Source: Haliscomenobacter sp965225875
GTDB taxonomy: Bacteria > Bacteroidota > Bacteroidia > Chitinophagales > Saprospiraceae
Length of the DNA stretch: 64,000 nt
NCBI RefSeq assembly: GCF_965225875.1
Contig: NZ_CBDDBS010000002.1
Span: 2,046,001-2,110,000 of the forward strand
Reading direction: 5' to 3'
In this document: piece by piece, positions 27,152 through 36,404 of the stretch
Numbering within the stretch: the stretch's first letter is position 1
Layout of the letters: the number at the start of each line of letters is the position of its first letter
The notes under the pieces: generated by a model
Told to the model about the DNA's origin: nothing
Database searches by the model: none
The model's input: only the letters and a program-made list of their open reading frames with translations
Made by a program: the position numbers and the translations under genes

Positions 27152-30004
27152 CTACAACTCCAACAAAAACCGACTCACATCCGCCAAATTCTGCTGACTC
27201 AAGCCCAATGCCACTGGATCTGGCATCAGTGAACCGGACTGCTTTTGCCGTTTGGACACCTTGTTGGCAGGGAAAACATGTTGTTGCCCCAGCAGGTCGC
27301 GAATCACCAGGTTTTGGCCATCAGCAACAATAAAACCAAAAGCCGATTCCCCGTCCTGCGTAGTTACACTCCAAGCTTCGTAGCCAAAAACAACCGCTCC
27401 CGAAGGATTGATAATGGCATCTAACAGGCTTACCTGGTCAAATTTCTTTTTGATCAAAGTCAGGTCCGGTCCGATGTTTAGCCCTGTTTTTCCGGCGCGG
27501 TGGCAATTGGCGCAGCTGTTCTGGAATACCTTTTTGCCATTGGCCGCATTCCCATTTAGTTTAGCGATCATGGGAATTGACCAGAGTTTTTCAGTTCCTG
27601 GTCGTTTGAAATAATTCCCGGCCTGGATGCGTACAGCTTGGCTGGGGTTGCTAAAAATATGCTTGGCCACCTGCTCTTGTAAGTCAGCCGGCAATTTGTT
27701 TTCCAAGAGCATACCCATCAAAAATTGCCCACCCAGGGAGTCCTTAGCCATTCGTTCCGCCGTATTGAGTCGATCCCAGGCCGCGATATTGGTATTGAGT
27801 AGTTTGGCACGTTGGGCTTTCCACAGCGCCATCTTTTTCTCTTTGGCCAGGTCCAGACCCGTTTTTTGCCAGTCCAGCAGATTGGCCCAATCGTTGCTCT
27901 GGCGAAAGGCAAGCCAGTACTTAGCCTGCTCAGCCACATCAGGCAAAAGACTCTTGCTCAAGGTCAGCATGGCTTCGGCGGCTTTGCGGTCTTTAACATA
28001 GGCCAGGCCCACCAAAGCCTGGCTCCGTGCCGCGGGGCTTGCTTTGGCGTCACTCGCCCATACTTGCAGGGAATTTACGGCCACGGCGGGGTGCAAACGC
28101 CAGGCGAGTTTGCGCCAAACTGTTTCACTTAATGGTGGGGTGATGGCCTGAAGTTGGGGCCACAATTCCGGGGTGTGGGCCTCCATGGCAGCCCCCAGTG
28201 CTTCCAATTCCCAGGGGTTTTGGCCCTCGTATTGACGGATAAGTTGGAGTAAAATGGTTGTTTTTTGTTCCAGTGAAAAACCTCTGATGGCAATGGCAAT
28301 TTCCCGACGCAACATCGGATTGCCCGACTGAGCATGACGGGCGCATAAGGCCAGAATTTCAGTTTTAGGCAAAACATTGCGTAGGGCGCGAAAGCTGGCA
28401 ACTGCCGTACGGGCATCTGCATCATTCACCAAGGGTTCGATAGTCGGCAGCAAGATCGGTGCAGGCAACATTTTTGCCAATAAAAAAATTGTCCTCGCCC
28501 GTACGTAAGGATTCTCCGCTTTCAATAAGGGCATCAACTCAGGGATACGGGTAGCCCGCTGTTGCAGCAAGGCTTGATACGCTTGTGCCCGCACATTGGG
28601 AGCTGGATTTTGGAATGCGGCTACTTGGCCTTCCGCGGTTTGTAGGTCCAGTTTGGGAGCACTCAGTTTTTTGCCTTTAGGGGTAATGCGGTAAATCCGG
28701 CCATAGCCAATGCTGTCTTTCATTTGATGACCACCCACTACGGGGTCGTACCAATCGGCCACATACATGGCGCCATCCGTGCCCATCATCACATCGGAGG
28801 GGCGAAACCATTTGCTGAGATCGGCGTCATGGCGTTTGTCATTCCAGACGTAGCCTTCATCGTCCTGGGCTACTGAGCTTAGCAGGTTTTGCCGCTTGCC
28901 CAAATCAAAACCTGCACCCTGGCCTTTAGGCTGATAGGCAAAAATGACATTGCGCCCGGCATCAGCGCTGAGCAACATGCCCCGGTATTTTGCACCCAGT
29001 CCATCTCCTTCATTGACCACTACGCCAGTCGGAGAGCCTGCGCCAGTATTGTCGCCAGCGGGCATAAAACCGGGGTCTTCCTGATGCCAATGCGCCGTGA
29101 ACATTTCCTGCCCGGGCCGTTGGTCGGCTGACCAGTAGCGGGTGCCATCGGCACTAAAGAATCCGGCATTTCCACCTTCCATCAGCCAGGAAACTCGACA
29201 GGTAACCACTTGATCATCGTTGTCGTTTTGCCACATGTCGCCATAGCTATCAATATAGGTTTCATAACTATTGCGGAAGCCGTGCCCCAATACCCGCAGG
29301 CCAGTACCATCTGGATTGATGCACAATTGTAAACCTCCTACCCAAACTTTGCCATCATCGCTGCGTTGATTGCCTTCGTTTTTAGTGTTGTAAGGGGTGC
29401 CTCCGGTATAAACGCTGCCAGAGCGAAGGGTCCAGCCCGCACGGTCTTTGACCAGGTGTGGTCCGGCATTGCCCGTGTTGAAGTACCACTTGCCATCAGG
29501 TCCAGCCACTACCGAATGCAGGGAATGATCGTGGTCTTTGCCACCAAAACCGGTGAGCAGGATTTCTTTTTTGTCGGGTTTATCGTCGCCGTTTTCGTCG
29601 GTGTAGAGGATCAGATTGGGAGAACAGGATACCAGAATGTATTTGCCCATTACGGCTATGCCAAGAGGCGAAACCAGGTCGGGATCTTCAACAAAAACTT
29701 TGGACTGATCGGCTTTGCCATCCTGATCGGTATCTTCCAGTATCATCACCCTGTCTCCCTTTTGGTGGTGGCGGAAACGGGTAGAATCGTTGTTGAAGTT
29801 GCGGTAATTGACTGCCTCAGTGACCCAAATTCGGCCTTTGAGGTCAACGTCCATGTTGGTGGGGTTGTAAAACATCGGGCTTTCGGCCCAGAGGGTCACT
29901 TCCAGGTCGTCGGGGAGGTAGAGTTTGAGGGTTTCCTGGGGGCTAGGTGTCGGCCAAGATAGACCCAAGACTAGTGGAAAAATGAAAAGAAAAATGCGAT
30001 TCAT
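27152..30004 (-). CDS. PVC-type haem-binding / propeller dehydrogenase-like protein
   Basis: The protein has 950 residues with a signal peptide. Residues about 25-450 form a six-bladed propeller of the soluble-dehydrogenase type ('PTNMDVDLKGRIWVTEAVNYR', 'NPDGTGLRVLGHGFRN', 'GAMYVADWYDPVVGGHQ'). Residues about 470-790 form a HEAT-like helical repeat part. The C-terminus is a cytochrome c domain with C831-x-x-C834-H835 ('NSCANCHRAG') and a probable Met ligand in 'GSLMPDP'. These Planctomycete/Bacteroidota proteins are thought to oxidise sugars in the periplasm; the substrate is unproven. A sugar isomerase-like gene lies upstream on the same strand. Confidence 0.9.
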   Translation of the reverse strand: MNRIFLFIFPLVLGLSWPTPSPQETLKLYLPDDLEVTLWAESPMFYNPTNMDVDLKGRIWVTEAVNYRNFNNDSTRFRHHQKGDRVMILEDTDQDGKADQSKVFVEDPDLVSPLGIAVMGKYILVSCSPNLILYTDENGDDKPDKKEILLTGFGGKDHDHSLHSVVAGPDGKWYFNTGNAGPHLVKDRAGWTLRSGSVYTGGTPYNTKNEGNQRSDDGKVWVGGLQLCINPDGTGLRVLGHGFRNSYETYIDSYGDMWQNDNDDQVVTCRVSWLMEGGNAGFFSADGTRYWSADQRPGQEMFTAHWHQEDPGFMPAGDNTGAGSPTGVVVNEGDGLGAKYRGMLLSADAGRNVIFAYQPKGQGAGFDLGKRQNLLSSVAQDDEGYVWNDKRHDADLSKWFRPSDVMMGTDGAMYVADWYDPVVGGHQMKDSIGYGRIYRITPKGKKLSAPKLDLQTAEGQVAAFQNPAPNVRAQAYQALLQQRATRIPELMPLLKAENPYVRARTIFLLAKMLPAPILLPTIEPLVNDADARTAVASFRALRNVLPKTEILALCARHAQSGNPMLRREIAIAIRGFSLEQKTTILLQLIRQYEGQNPWELEALGAAMEAHTPELWPQLQAITPPLSETVWRKLAWRLHPAVAVNSLQVWASDAKASPAARSQALVGLAYVKDRKAAEAMLTLSKSLLPDVAEQAKYWLAFRQSNDWANLLDWQKTGLDLAKEKKMALWKAQRAKLLNTNIAAWDRLNTAERMAKDSLGGQFLMGMLLENKLPADLQEQVAKHIFSNPSQAVRIQAGNYFKRPGTEKLWSIPMIAKLNGNAANGKKVFQNSCANCHRAGKTGLNIGPDLTLIKKKFDQVSLLDAIINPSGAVVFGYEAWSVTTQDGESAFGFIVADGQNLVIRDLLGQQHVFPANKVSKRQKQSGSLMPDPVALGLSQQNLADVSRFLLEL

Positions 30005-30082
30005 AAGTAGCTTTGGTTTAATGGTTAGAGGGTTACAAAATTCAAGTGTTTTATCGGGCGCTAACGCTGGTACAAGTTTTGC

Positions 30083-30210
30083 GCTGGTACAAGTCTCCAG
30101 ACTTGTACCAATATCAGCACGTCTCTGACGTGTATTTGTTCAATATTTTCGCGTTGCTCGTGCGTCAGAGACGCGAAAATGTTGGTACAAGTCTGGAGAC
30201 TTGTACCAGC
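30083..30210. repeat. 128-bp repeat A, copy 2
   Basis: Same length and same 28-bp inverted ends as the copy at 6949. A loose extra piece of the end (gctggtacaagt) lies just outside at 30067-30078. Confidence 0.9.
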
Positions 30211-30255
30211 TAGTCTAGTGTATGTCAAGCCTTGGCCTTTCGACGAAGAATTCAA

Positions 30256-31122
30256 TCAAAACAAATCTTTCAAATACGCCAAATTGTGCCGATAAGCCGT
30301 CACCACATCCTCTGCATCCGGTTTGGCCCATTCGATTTGCATCCAGTTGTCGCCCCGGTAACCGATTTCGCGCAGGGCAGTTGCTACCCGTGGCCAATCG
30401 ATGGTACCTTTGCCGAGCAGCAGGCGGTTTTCCTTCATGTGCAGTTCACAGATGTTTTCCTTACCTAGGGTTTTGAGTTCGGCATAAATGTCATTGCCTG
30501 CATCTGCAGCATTGCGGAAATCATAAAAAACCTTGATCGCCGGTGAGCCTACCTCACGCATGATGTGCAGGTGTTCTTCGGCCGTAAGATAAGATTCAAT
30601 GCCGAGGATTACGCCCGCTTGTTCAGCTTTTGGCGCTACTTTTTTCAACCTTTTGATCACCTCCTGAATCCCCTCTGGATCATTGCGTAGGTCGTTTTTG
30701 ACAAAAAAAGCCAGCAACACGACGCGTACGCCAAAAGCTCGGGCCACATCGATGCTATCGGATACCCATTGCTCGGTGCGGGGATCGGATTTATACGGTA
30801 CGTTGTTCAACTCGCTGATGGCCAGGCTACTGATTTTAACTCCAGTGCTTTTGCTCATGGCCAGGTATTGAGCTTGTAGCGAGGACTGGCGCAGATGCAG
30901 GTCGTTGGCCAGATTACCCAAATTGACCTGAATGCCGGATAAACCTATGGTTTTGGCCAGTTCAAAAGCTTCAATATTCGCACTTTTACCAAGTGACCAA
31001 TCACAGGCTCCAACTTTGAAGTGACGTTTAAACTCGGCCCATGGTTCGAGCCAGGGATACAGCGTCTGGCCAGCTCCGAGCAGGGCAGTATTTTGTAAAA
31101 ATTGGCGACGGGAGAGCGACAT
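30256..31122 (-). CDS. Tat-exported sugar phosphate isomerase/epimerase-like protein
   Basis: The protein has 288 residues. It starts with a Tat signal ('LSRRQFLQNTALLGAG'). The rest is an AP endonuclease 2/xylose-isomerase-like TIM barrel ('KVGACDWSLGKS', 'LSGIQVNLG', 'VILGIESYLTAEEHLHIM', 'IKVFYDFRNAADAGN', 'ICELHMKENRLLLGKGTIDW'), with the usual metal-binding Glu, Asp, His and Glu positions. Periplasmic members are common in Bacteroidota next to GMC or haem dehydrogenases, suggesting a role in sugar processing. The exact substrate is unknown. It lies upstream of the propeller/haem gene, separated by repeat A. Confidence 0.88.
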   Translation of the reverse strand: MSLSRRQFLQNTALLGAGQTLYPWLEPWAEFKRHFKVGACDWSLGKSANIEAFELAKTIGLSGIQVNLGNLANDLHLRQSSLQAQYLAMSKSTGVKISSLAISELNNVPYKSDPRTEQWVSDSIDVARAFGVRVVLLAFFVKNDLRNDPEGIQEVIKRLKKVAPKAEQAGVILGIESYLTAEEHLHIMREVGSPAIKVFYDFRNAADAGNDIYAELKTLGKENICELHMKENRLLLGKGTIDWPRVATALREIGYRGDNWMQIEWAKPDAEDVVTAYRHNLAYLKDLF

Positions 31123-31205
31123 GAGGCATGTGTTTTGGCTGGCCTCTAAGTTAGGAAATATTCGAACATACCCAAATCCAATTTATTTCCTAAAACCTGT
31201 GATCG

Positions 31206-31225
31206 TGTGTCCGAAATCGGACACA
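31206..31225. promoter_or_regulatory. 20-bp palindrome, likely activator site
   Basis: TGTGTCCGA-AA-TCGGACACA is a perfect 9-bp-arm palindrome. A half-site (tgtcc) follows at 31229-31233. It lies about 80 bp upstream of a sigma-54-like promoter, the usual distance for an enhancer-binding regulator. It sits in the 349-bp gap (31123-31471) between divergent genes, which holds no gene. Confidence 0.65.
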
Positions 31226-31297
31226 AACTGTCCAGATGCGAACATGATTTTAACGCAAAACCATTTTTTAAAATCTGATTTTCAGTTGATTACAAAA

Positions 31298-31314
31298 TTG
31301 GCACGGTCTATGAC
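31298..31314 (+). promoter_or_regulatory. possible sigma-54 promoter for the ABC export operon
   Basis: TTGGCACG at 31298-31305 matches the -24 element. Ten bases after the GG lies GA rather than the consensus GC, so the -12 half is imperfect. FtsX-type export operons in Bacteroidota are often under sigma-54 and NtrC-type control. Confidence 0.4.
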
Positions 31315-31471
31315 TTTAATCCAGTATTACATCCGACACCGACTTTTGTAAGAATATTACGCTGACTGTTGTTTCATACTAATCTCGTTGCAATTGGCCC
31401 GTTTTTGGGGTTAGGGACAAGTAACTGCACTTGTCCCAACCACGGGTTTCCAGCGAGCAACACAAACTCAA

Positions 31472-33880
31472 ATGACCATGCAGTATACCCAACTCAAATT
31501 TGCGCTGCGCAACCTCTGGCGCAACAAGTTCTACAGTGTCATCAATATTGGTGGCCTGGCAGTAGGAATTGCAGTAAGCATGCTGATTTTGGTTTTTGTA
31601 GCCCACGAGTTGAGTTTTGATCGTTTTCATAAAAATGCGGAAAATATCTATCGCCTGAAAGTAACCTTCAAATTTGGTGAGCAGGAAATGCAAGGTACAG
31701 GGATGTCCGCTTACATGGGGCCTGCTCTCAAAGAAAGTACAGCTGGTGTGAAGGATTATGTACGGATGCATGCCTCCTTCAATGAAAAACTAGCGTTCAA
31801 AAGCGACGCTGACCATATTTTTTACGAAAAACGTTTTGTACTTGCTGATCCCAGCTACTTCAAGGTGTTCAGTTTTCCTTTTCTTCAAGGTGATTCCCGT
31901 ACAGCGTTGGATCAGCCGGGGAAAATAGTGGTGAGTGAATCCATTGCGGAGAAATATTTTGGCGATAGCGATGTACTGGGCCGCACCTTGACACTCAACA
32001 ATGGGCTGGATTTCGTCATCAGTGGCGTCATCAAAGACCCACCCTCCAATGCTTCGCTGGCTTATGATATCATTGCACCTTTGCAATCCTTGTTTGCTTT
32101 TCAGAAATTGCTCAATCCTGAGGTGAAAGAGGACTTGCTAAAAGTGGACAATGTGGTGCGTTTGGGATCCTTTCAGACCTATCTACATCTGGCCAATCCT
32201 TCTACCCAAGCCTCCGTTTTGAACAACATTCCCAAACTGATGCGGCGAGGCAAAATACCTGAATCAGAAATAAAAAGCAACAAGTTCATGCTCTCCGCAC
32301 TCACCGATCTCCATACTGGAGAAAATACCAGCAATGAGGCCAGAGGCATTAACAATGTATACATTTTTGCAGGAGTGGCCTTGTTGATCATCCTGTTAGC
32401 CTTGCTCAATTACATGAGTTTGACCACCGCTCGGGCCAATGAAAGAGCTCGGGAAGTAGGGGTGCGCAAGGCCTTGGGTGCGTTTCGCGGCGAACTGATC
32501 GGTCAGTTTTACGGAGAGTCGGTACTGGTTACTTGCTTGTCTTTCCTATTGGGATTTGGCCTGGCTTTTTTCCTGCGCCCTATCTTTTTTGATCGACTAG
32601 ACATTCAGATTGATGCGGCATTTATGCTCAGTCCGCTTGTCCTTTTGCCTATGTTAGGCCTGATGCTGGCCTGTATTGTATTGGCAGGCGCTTATCCTTC
32701 GCTGGTGCTCTCCGCTTTTCGGCCAGTGGAAGTGTTGAAAGGCCGCTTTTTGAAGAGCAGCAAAGGGGGCATCCAGATTCGCCAAAGTATCACGGTATTC
32801 CAGTTTGTAGCCTCGATTGTGTTGGTCATTGCCGCAGTGGTGGCCCAACAGCAACTCAGTTATTTACAATCGCGTAAATTGGGAATGAACAAGGATCAGA
32901 TCATGATGCTGACGCCCTCCGCAGCAGGTTATCATGCTTTCCGCAACGCAGTTTCTCAATTGAATGGAGTAGAAAAAACGGGAAGTGCCTCTTTGGCGCT
33001 GTTTAAAGATTACAACTCGATATTTTTTGTCACCTCTCCGATCAATAAAAAAGAAGTACCCCTCCATACGATTGGGGTTGATGTAGGTTTCATCGATATG
33101 TTGGGATTGACTTGGAAAATTCCACCAGCCGATTTGAAAAATACGCAGGGTTGGGAAGGGAAATTGGTCTTAAATGCCCTTGCAGCGAAAGATTTGGGGG
33201 TAAGCTCCCTGGCACAGGCGAGCGAAGTAGGCAGTATTTTAGGACAACCCATGGTAGGGGTGCTGAATGATTTTTACTTCAGTGAAATGAGCCTGAATCA
33301 AAAAGCTCCACTGGCCATGTCGATTGTGGGTAAAGATTTTAAAGGCACTTTGTACCTGCAATTGTCAAAAACAACCGACGTACAAGCCAATATGGCTGCA
33401 ATTGGGAAATTGTACAAAAAATATTGCCCGGATAAACCTTTTGAATATTTTTTCCTGGACGAAAGTTTTGATAACCTATTCAAAGCCGAAGACCGCATGG
33501 CCAAACTTTTTGGCATCTTTACCGGACTCGCTATTTTTATCTCCTGTTTGGGGCTATTTGGTCTGGCTGCTTATGCCACAGCCCGCCGCGCCAAGGAAAT
33601 TGGCATCCGCAAGGTGCTGGGGGCAACGGTTGGCAACGTGATGAGTCTGCTGTCGACCGAATTTTTGCGGCCTGTATTGTTGGCGATCCTCATCGCCAGC
33701 CCGATTGCCTGGTACCTGATGGAACAATGGCTAAAAAAATTCACTTACCGCATCGAGGTGGAATGGTGGATATTTGCAGTAGCGGGCCTTAGTGTGATTG
33801 TACTGGCCTTGCTCACTGTGAGCATCCAAAGCCTGCGTACGGCCCTGGCCAACCCCGTAACTGCGATTAAAAACGAATGA
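31472..33880 (+). CDS. ABC transporter permease, MacB/FtsX type
   Basis: The protein has 802 residues; an alternative start two codons later (31478) is equally possible. It has the full duplicated FtsX layout: helix 1 ('INIGGLAVGIAVSMLILVFV'), a periplasmic MacB-PCD domain to about 285, three helices, 'ANERAREVGVRKALGAFRGEL', then a second unit with another periplasmic part and 'RAKEIGIRKVLGATVGNVM'. One chain therefore supplies eight helices. It should act with the ATPase 21 nt downstream and a TolC-like channel to move a peptide, lipid or drug out of the cell; the substrate is unknown. It is the first gene of the operon. Confidence 0.92.
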   Translation: MTMQYTQLKFALRNLWRNKFYSVINIGGLAVGIAVSMLILVFVAHELSFDRFHKNAENIYRLKVTFKFGEQEMQGTGMSAYMGPALKESTAGVKDYVRMHASFNEKLAFKSDADHIFYEKRFVLADPSYFKVFSFPFLQGDSRTALDQPGKIVVSESIAEKYFGDSDVLGRTLTLNNGLDFVISGVIKDPPSNASLAYDIIAPLQSLFAFQKLLNPEVKEDLLKVDNVVRLGSFQTYLHLANPSTQASVLNNIPKLMRRGKIPESEIKSNKFMLSALTDLHTGENTSNEARGINNVYIFAGVALLIILLALLNYMSLTTARANERAREVGVRKALGAFRGELIGQFYGESVLVTCLSFLLGFGLAFFLRPIFFDRLDIQIDAAFMLSPLVLLPMLGLMLACIVLAGAYPSLVLSAFRPVEVLKGRFLKSSKGGIQIRQSITVFQFVASIVLVIAAVVAQQQLSYLQSRKLGMNKDQIMMLTPSAAGYHAFRNAVSQLNGVEKTGSASLALFKDYNSIFFVTSPINKKEVPLHTIGVDVGFIDMLGLTWKIPPADLKNTQGWEGKLVLNALAAKDLGVSSLAQASEVGSILGQPMVGVLNDFYFSEMSLNQKAPLAMSIVGKDFKGTLYLQLSKTTDVQANMAAIGKLYKKYCPDKPFEYFFLDESFDNLFKAEDRMAKLFGIFTGLAIFISCLGLFGLAAYATARRAKEIGIRKVLGATVGNVMSLLSTEFLRPVLLAILIASPIAWYLMEQWLKKFTYRIEVEWWIFAVAGLSVIVLALLTVSIQSLRTALANPVTAIKNE

Positions 33881-33901
33881 CAACTACAATTTATACCAAC
33901 T

Positions 33902-34585
33902 ATGTTGCAACTAAAAAACATAGCTAAGTACCATAACAGCGGCATCCAGAAAAACTGGGTGCTCAAGGACATTAGCGCGAATATTTTTGAAGGTGAATTT
34001 GTCTCCATCATGGGGCCTTCCGGGGCTGGAAAAAGTACACTGCTGAACATCATCGGTATGCTGGAAGAACCCAGTGGCGGAGAGTATTACTTTTTGGACG
34101 AACCCGTACACAAACTTTCGGAAAAAAAGCGTACCGAGCTGTACAAGCACTACATCGGCTTTGTATTCCAGCAATACCACCTCATTGATGAACTAACGGT
34201 ATACGAAAACCTGGAAACTCCCCTGTTGTACAAAAAAATCTCGGGGTCTGAGCGCAAAAGCCGCGTAGCAGATATCCTGGATCGATTCAATATGGTGGCT
34301 AAAAAGGATTTATTTCCCAATCAGCTTTCGGGGGGTCAACAACAGCTCGTGGGCATTGCCCGCGCACTAATTGGCCAACCCAAGCTGATTTTAGCCGACG
34401 AACCTACCGGAAACCTGCAATCTGCCCAGGCGGATGAAATCATGCAGATTTTCAAAAAGCTCAACGAAGAAGAAGGGGTGTCCATCATCCAGGTAACCCA
34501 CAGTGAAAAGAATGCCGCTTACGCCCAGCGGATCATTCACTTGTTGGATGGACATGTTGAGCGGGAGGAAAAAATCACGAAATAA
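33902..34585 (+). CDS. ABC transporter ATP-binding protein, MacB/LolD type
   Basis: The protein has 227 residues. Motifs: Walker A 'GPSGAGKST', Q-loop 'FVFQQYHLIDELTVYENLE', signature 'LSGGQQQLVGIARAL' and Walker B 'LILADEPTGNL', followed by the H-loop 'VTHSEKNAAYAQ'. The signature reads LSGGQQQ plus LVGIARAL, with G where R is usual (QRVAIARAL). It powers the FtsX permease encoded 21 nt upstream. The next gene, a TolC-like protein, follows after a large hairpin (repeat D). Confidence 0.93.
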   Translation: MLQLKNIAKYHNSGIQKNWVLKDISANIFEGEFVSIMGPSGAGKSTLLNIIGMLEEPSGGEYYFLDEPVHKLSEKKRTELYKHYIGFVFQQYHLIDELTVYENLETPLLYKKISGSERKSRVADILDRFNMVAKKDLFPNQLSGGQQQLVGIARALIGQPKLILADEPTGNLQSAQADEIMQIFKKLNEEEGVSIIQVTHSEKNAAYAQRIIHLLDGHVEREEKITK

Positions 34586-34696
34586 GTTGAGGAGTTGAGG
34601 AGTTGAGAAGTTGAGACTACTGCGAGCGACTTAGACAAGGACATTGTCAGAATCGCTCGCAGTAGCCTCAACTTCTCAACTCCTCAACTCCTCAAC
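34586..34696. repeat. hairpin repeat D, copy 1 ('gttgaggag' type)
   Basis: Arms of 43 nt (34586-34628 and 34654-34696) pair with one mismatch. Each arm has three to four gttgaggag-type units and then ctactgcgagcg. The left arm starts right after the ATPase stop codon. It spans the whole gap to the TolC-like gene. A second copy is at 54183. Confidence 0.88.
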
Positions 34697-34712
34697 CCCA
34701 AACTTATCATTT

Positions 34713-36023
34713 ATGAAAAACATACTTTTGGCGCTCTTTATACTCAGTCTCGGAGCCTCAAAAAACACAGCACAAAGCACCCTGAGCCTGGACGACTGTA
34801 TGCGCATTGCCCTGGAAAACAACCTGCAAATCAAAAACTCGGGGTATCAACTGGACTTGGCGGAAGTATCACTGCGGCAAATCCGGGCACAACAAATGCC
34901 TGACCTAAGCCTGAATTTTGGCCAAAACTTCAACTTTGGCCGCAGTATCGACGTCAATACCAACCAGCGGATCGATGAGGTTTTTTTGAGCAATGGTTAT
35001 GGTTTGAACCTATCGGTGCCCATTTTTAGTGGCTTCGGGCTAAAATACCAGGGCCAACAACAGAAGCAGGCCATTCAGGCGGGCATTAAGGATGTGGAAA
35101 CCAGCAAAAACCTGATTCGCCGCAACATCATCACCTTTTACCTCAATGCCCTGGCCAATCAGGAGCTTTTCCGCGTAGCTCAGGAGCAAGCCAATGCCAC
35201 CCGTCAGCAAATTGAGCTGGCACAAAAAAGAGTAGCGGCGGGAGTGGCCAACGAAGTGGTGGTATACGAACTCAAAGCACAACTGGCCAATGAGGAATTC
35301 AATGCCGTCAGTGCCCGCAACAATGCAGAACTGGCCAAGGTCAACCTCTTCCAACAAATGAACCAGCCAGTAGACATGAACGCCCAACTGGATGCCAACC
35401 TGATCCAAAGGGTCAACAGCCCGGCTGAAGCGATGGCTTCGGCAACACTTTTACAAAAAGCAGAGGCCAGCCTACCCGAAGTGCAAGGGGCGCAATTGCG
35501 CATTTTAAGCGCACAAAAAGGGGTGGAAGCGGCCCGGTCCAATTTTTTCCCCAGCATCAATTTTCAGGGGAATTACGGTGCCTTTTTTACCAGCACTCGT
35601 ACAGAAGCATATTTTTCGCAATTGGATGCTACCCGCAACGGGAGCATGAGCATTGGTTTGTACATGCCCTTGTTTCGGGGTGGTGCCCTTCAGCAACAGG
35701 TACAACGGGCAGTAATCAACGAAAACATTGCCGAAAACAACCTGGCTGATGTAAAAAACCAACTCCGCACCGAGATCGAACAGGCGGTACAAAACCACCG
35801 GGCGACCCAGGAGCAGTGGAAAGCAGCCGAACAACAAGTGGCTGCACAAACGGAGAATGTACGTTTGTTTGAAAAACGTTTTACCGCTGGAACCGCCAAT
35901 ACTTCCGAATACATTTTGGCAAAAAACAACCTGACCCAATCCAATGGCAACCTGATCTCGGCCAAATACCGCCACCTGATCTGGAAAATAATTTTGCAGT
36001 ATTACGAGAACGGTAAGTTCTAA
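34713..36023 (+). CDS. TolC-family outer-membrane efflux protein
   Basis: The protein has 436 residues from the ATG at 34713; a frame-open ATG at 34644 lies inside the repeat hairpin and is rejected. It has a signal peptide ('KNILLALFILSLGASKNTAQ') and two long coiled-coil repeats typical of outer-membrane efflux proteins ('ALENNLQIKNSGYQLDLAE', 'LNFGQNFNFGRSID', 'GVEAARSNFFPSINFQGNYG'). It forms the outer-membrane channel for the ABC system upstream. No periplasmic adaptor (HlyD/MacA) gene is present in the operon. It ends before a hairpin at 36046-36086. Confidence 0.92.
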   Translation: MKNILLALFILSLGASKNTAQSTLSLDDCMRIALENNLQIKNSGYQLDLAEVSLRQIRAQQMPDLSLNFGQNFNFGRSIDVNTNQRIDEVFLSNGYGLNLSVPIFSGFGLKYQGQQQKQAIQAGIKDVETSKNLIRRNIITFYLNALANQELFRVAQEQANATRQQIELAQKRVAAGVANEVVVYELKAQLANEEFNAVSARNNAELAKVNLFQQMNQPVDMNAQLDANLIQRVNSPAEAMASATLLQKAEASLPEVQGAQLRILSAQKGVEAARSNFFPSINFQGNYGAFFTSTRTEAYFSQLDATRNGSMSIGLYMPLFRGGALQQQVQRAVINENIAENNLADVKNQLRTEIEQAVQNHRATQEQWKAAEQQVAAQTENVRLFEKRFTAGTANTSEYILAKNNLTQSNGNLISAKYRHLIWKIILQYYENGKF

Positions 36024-36045
36024 TTTTATTTCCGACTAGATGATG

Positions 36046-36086
36046 AATAGCCAATATGCATCCATAAGTGTTGCATATTGGCTATT
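36046..36086 (+). terminator. hairpin after the TolC-like gene
   Basis: A perfect 15-bp stem (36046-36060 with 36072-36086) encloses an 11-nt loop, 23 bp after the stop codon. No strong T-run follows. It is the only structure in the first part of the 381-bp gap 36024-36404. Confidence 0.7.
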
Positions 36087-36284
36087 GAATTTCAAAAAAT
36101 TAGGACGAAATCGCATTTTTTTTCATTTTTTTATTTCCATTGATTATTCGGTTGAATTACATCCCTCCCAAAAAAGCCTGATATCTTTTTGCATCTGGAT
36201 AAATATTATTTCAAAAAATGCGTAAATGCCAGATATTTTTTTAGCTCGTCTAGCGTTTAGAAAATAAGAAAAAAAGCATTGGGC

Positions 36285-36316
36285 TTTGAAAATCAAAATA
36301 ATAGCTTCTAAATTTG
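36285..36316 (+). promoter_or_regulatory. Bacteroidota-type promoter for the CBM48 gene
   Basis: TTTG at 36285-36288 and TAAATTTG at 36309-36316 are spaced by 20 nt, an excellent match. It leaves a leader of about 80 nt. The preceding AT-rich stretch 36090-36280 shows no other feature. Confidence 0.75.
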
Positions 36317-36404
36317 CCCTGCAATTAAAATTATTGCACCCGTACATCACCTGCTTAGATCGCAACAAAGTCATTGATTCTTTCAACCACAAATACCAAA
36401 TGAC

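Noticed and set aside
34644..34712. N-terminal extension of the TolC-like gene, similar to an extension at 54200 before another gene
   Set aside because: Both extensions encode 'SLAVASTSQLLNSST' only because both lie in repeat D; the real starts follow the hairpins.
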